From: JAVBUY01 sp031552735
GTDB lineage: Bacteria; Bacillota; Clostridia; Christensenellales; Aristaeellaceae
Direction: 5' to 3'
Assembly: GCA_031552735.1 (NCBI GenBank)
Contig: JAVBMF010000004.1
Span: 26,654 to 90,653 of the forward strand
Length of the DNA stretch: 64,000 nucleotides
The position numbers were made by a program, and so were the translations under genes. Shown here one piece after another: positions 62,542-64,000 of the stretch (position 1 is its first letter; every line of letters starts with the position of its first letter). Under the pieces are notes generated by a model. The model was given only the letters and a program-made list of their open reading frames with translations. It was not told the origin of the DNA and did not search any database.

Positions 62542-64000
62542 ATGGCGGGCAAAAAGCGCGATGAAAAACCGCTGGTGAATAACGAAACCATCATCCAGAC
62601 CCCGATGGAAGAGGTCATGCACCAGTCGATGATCCCGTATGCCGAGTACGTCATTCTAGAGCGCGCGCTGCCGCGCGTGGAGGATGGCTTAAAGCCCGTA
62701 CAGCGGCGCATCCTTTTCACGATGCACGAGCTGTCGATGCATCCGGACAAGCCGCACAGAAAGTGCGCGCGCATCGTTGGCGATTGCCTGGGCAAGTATC
62801 ACCCGCATGGCGACACGTCGGTATACGACGCGATGGTGCGCATGGCGCAGCCGTATGTGATGCGCGGTATGCTGGTCGATGGCCACGGCAACTTTGGTTC
62901 CATCGACGGCGACACCGCCGCCGCCATGCGCTATACCGAGGCACGCATGACGCCGCTGGCCATGGAGATGCTGCGCGATATCGAGAAGGACACCGTGCCC
63001 TTCCGCTTCAATTTTGATGATACGCTGAAAGAGCCGGACATGCTGCCCGCGCGCTATCCAAACCTGCTGGTCAACGGCGCGTCGGGCATCGCGGTCGGTC
63101 TGGCGACCAACATTCCGCCGCACAACTTGGGCGAGACCATTGACGCGGTGCTGGCGCAGATCGACAAGCCCAACATCACCGTGCCGGAGCTGATGCGCAT
63201 CATCCCCGCGCCGGATTTCCCGACCGGCGGCCTGCTGATCAACAGCCCGGAGATCGCCGCTGCCTATGAAACCGGGCGCGGGCGACTGCTGGTGCGCGCC
63301 AAGGTGGACATCGAGGAAGGCAACTCCGGCCGCACGCTGCTGGTCATCAGCGAGATGCCCTATCAGGTATCCAAGGCCGGGCTGCTGGAGAAAATCCTGC
63401 GCTTGAGCGAGGAGAAAAAGACGCTGCTGGGCGGCATTTACGACATTCGCGACGAATCCGACCGCACCGGCATGCGCGCGGTGATCGAGCTCAAACGCGA
63501 CATCGATCCGCAGAAGGTGTTGGCCGCGCTGTACAAGTATTCCGACCTGCAAGTGACCTTTGGCGTGAACATGGTGGCCATCGCTGGCGGCAAGCCGGTG
63601 CAGATGGGGCTGAAAGAGGTCATCGGCCACTACATTGCGCACCAAAAGAATGTGGTGACCGCGCGCACGCAGTATGAGCTGGAGCAGGCCAAGGCGCGCG
63701 AGCATATCCTGGCCGGACTGATCATCGCGGTGGACAACCTGGACGCGGTGATCAAGCTGATCCGCGCCAGCAAGAATGGCAAGGAGGCACGAGAGGGGCT
63801 GGTCGCCACCTTCGGCCTCACCGAAATCCAGGCGCAAGCGATCCTCGACCTGCGCCTCCAGCGCCTCACCCAGCTCGAGGCCGGGAAGATCCAGGCCGAG
63901 TACGACGAGCTGCAGGAGCGCATCGCGGAGCTGCGGGCGATCCTGGGCGACGAGGCCCGCGTCTACGCCCTCATCCGCGAGGAGCTGCTGGAGATCCGCG
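62542..64000 (+). CDS. Type IIA topoisomerase subunit A (GyrA/ParC-like, partial)
   Basis: The first 486 codons are present and the gene runs off the right edge. [29 protein letters not shown] is the conserved start of the breakage-reunion domain, [12 protein letters not shown] the DNA-gate helix region, and [10 protein letters not shown] carries the catalytic tyrosine. [16 protein letters not shown] marks the coiled-coil arm. GGGGAGGGGG precedes the ATG. Whether it is gyrase or topoisomerase IV depends on the missing C-terminal domain. The last 200 bases use different codons (see findings). Confidence 0.92.
   Translation, partial: MAGKKRDEKPLVNNETIIQTPMEEVMHQSMIPYAEYVILERALPRVEDGLKPVQRRILFTMHELSMHPDKPHRKCARIVGDCLGKYHPHGDTSVYDAMVRMAQPYVMRGMLVDGHGNFGSIDGDTAAAMRYTEARMTPLAMEMLRDIEKDTVPFRFNFDDTLKEPDMLPARYPNLLVNGASGIAVGLATNIPPHNLGETIDAVLAQIDKPNITVPELMRIIPAPDFPTGGLLINSPEIAAAYETGRGRLLVRAKVDIEEGNSGRTLLVISEMPYQVSKAGLLEKILRLSEEKKTLLGGIYDIRDESDRTGMRAVIELKRDIDPQKVLAALYKYSDLQVTFGVNMVAIAGGKPVQMGLKEVIGHYIAHQKNVVTARTQYELEQAKAREHILAGLIIAVDNLDAVIKLIRASKNGKEAREGLVATFGLTEIQAQAILDLRLQRLTQLEAGKIQAEYDELQERIAELRAILGDEARVYALIREELLEIR

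Overview
The window is about 64 kb of high-GC bacterial chromosome, almost fully coding. Promoters match the -35/-10 consensus with 17-18 bp spacing and ribosome binding sites are strong GGAGG types. The gene content points to an endospore-forming member of the Clostridia: spoIVA, spoIIP, the SCIFF peptide and its radical-SAM maturase, hemZ, zapA-U32-mutS2 and recJ-rel-dtd. The high GC and the style of the genes would suit a Christensenellales-like or related lineage, but that placement is inference. No rRNA, tRNA, CRISPR array, prophage or transposase was seen.

Region by region. 1-4.1 kb: a CofE-like ligase (cut by the window edge), divergent from a LysR regulator, then a YfhO-type membrane protein. 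4.1-10.3 kb: a minus-strand ABC importer operon made of a DUF3798 binding protein, a double ATPase and two permeases, behind a perfect promoter and a 145-nt leader. 10.5-12.6 kb: GtrA-like, LCP-like and BofC-like genes. 12.8-15.4 kb: argG-argH. 15.5-19.3 kb: ruvC, an ASCH gene, ruvA, ruvB and queA. 19.4-20.2 kb: a second GtrA-like protein and a small membrane protein. 20.3-31.1 kb: the tgt-yajC-TIGR04086-scfA-scfB-secD-secF neighbourhood. It is interrupted by an ECF sigma factor with a membrane-anchored partner fused to a solute-binding domain, a large membrane protein and a small cysteine-containing secreted protein. 31.2-37.7 kb: recJ, rel, dtd, hemZ. 37.8-45.7 kb: a cyclophilin, zapA, a U32 peptidase, mutS2, two GNAT acetyltransferases and an HtrA protease. 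45.8-46.8 kb: an AT-rich FkbM-like methyltransferase that looks acquired. 47.2-48.7 kb: spoIVA, followed by a cluster of palindromic repeats. 49.2-53.3 kb: a sulfatase-like membrane enzyme, a class C beta-lactamase-like hydrolase and a ferredoxin-fused aldo/keto reductase. 53.4-60.4 kb: a hybrid sensor kinase, an NlpC/P60-SH3 protein, spoIIP-DUF1614 and an anchored hypothetical protein. 60.5-64.0 kb: a type IIA topoisomerase pair, the second gene running off the window.

Most genes are housekeeping: recombination, protein export, tRNA modification, stringent response and sporulation. The most unusual parts are the sigma factor/sensor pair whose partner carries a complete extracellular solute-binding domain (22.0-24.5 kb), an importer permease with an extra extracytoplasmic domain of about 255 residues beside a binding protein with no lipid anchor (5.4-10.1 kb), the hairpin that buries the start of the small gene before secD (28.5 kb), the AT-rich methyltransferase with an 11-residue basic repeat tail (45.9-46.8 kb), the repeat cluster at 48.7-49.1 kb, and an abrupt change of codon use in the last 200 bases.
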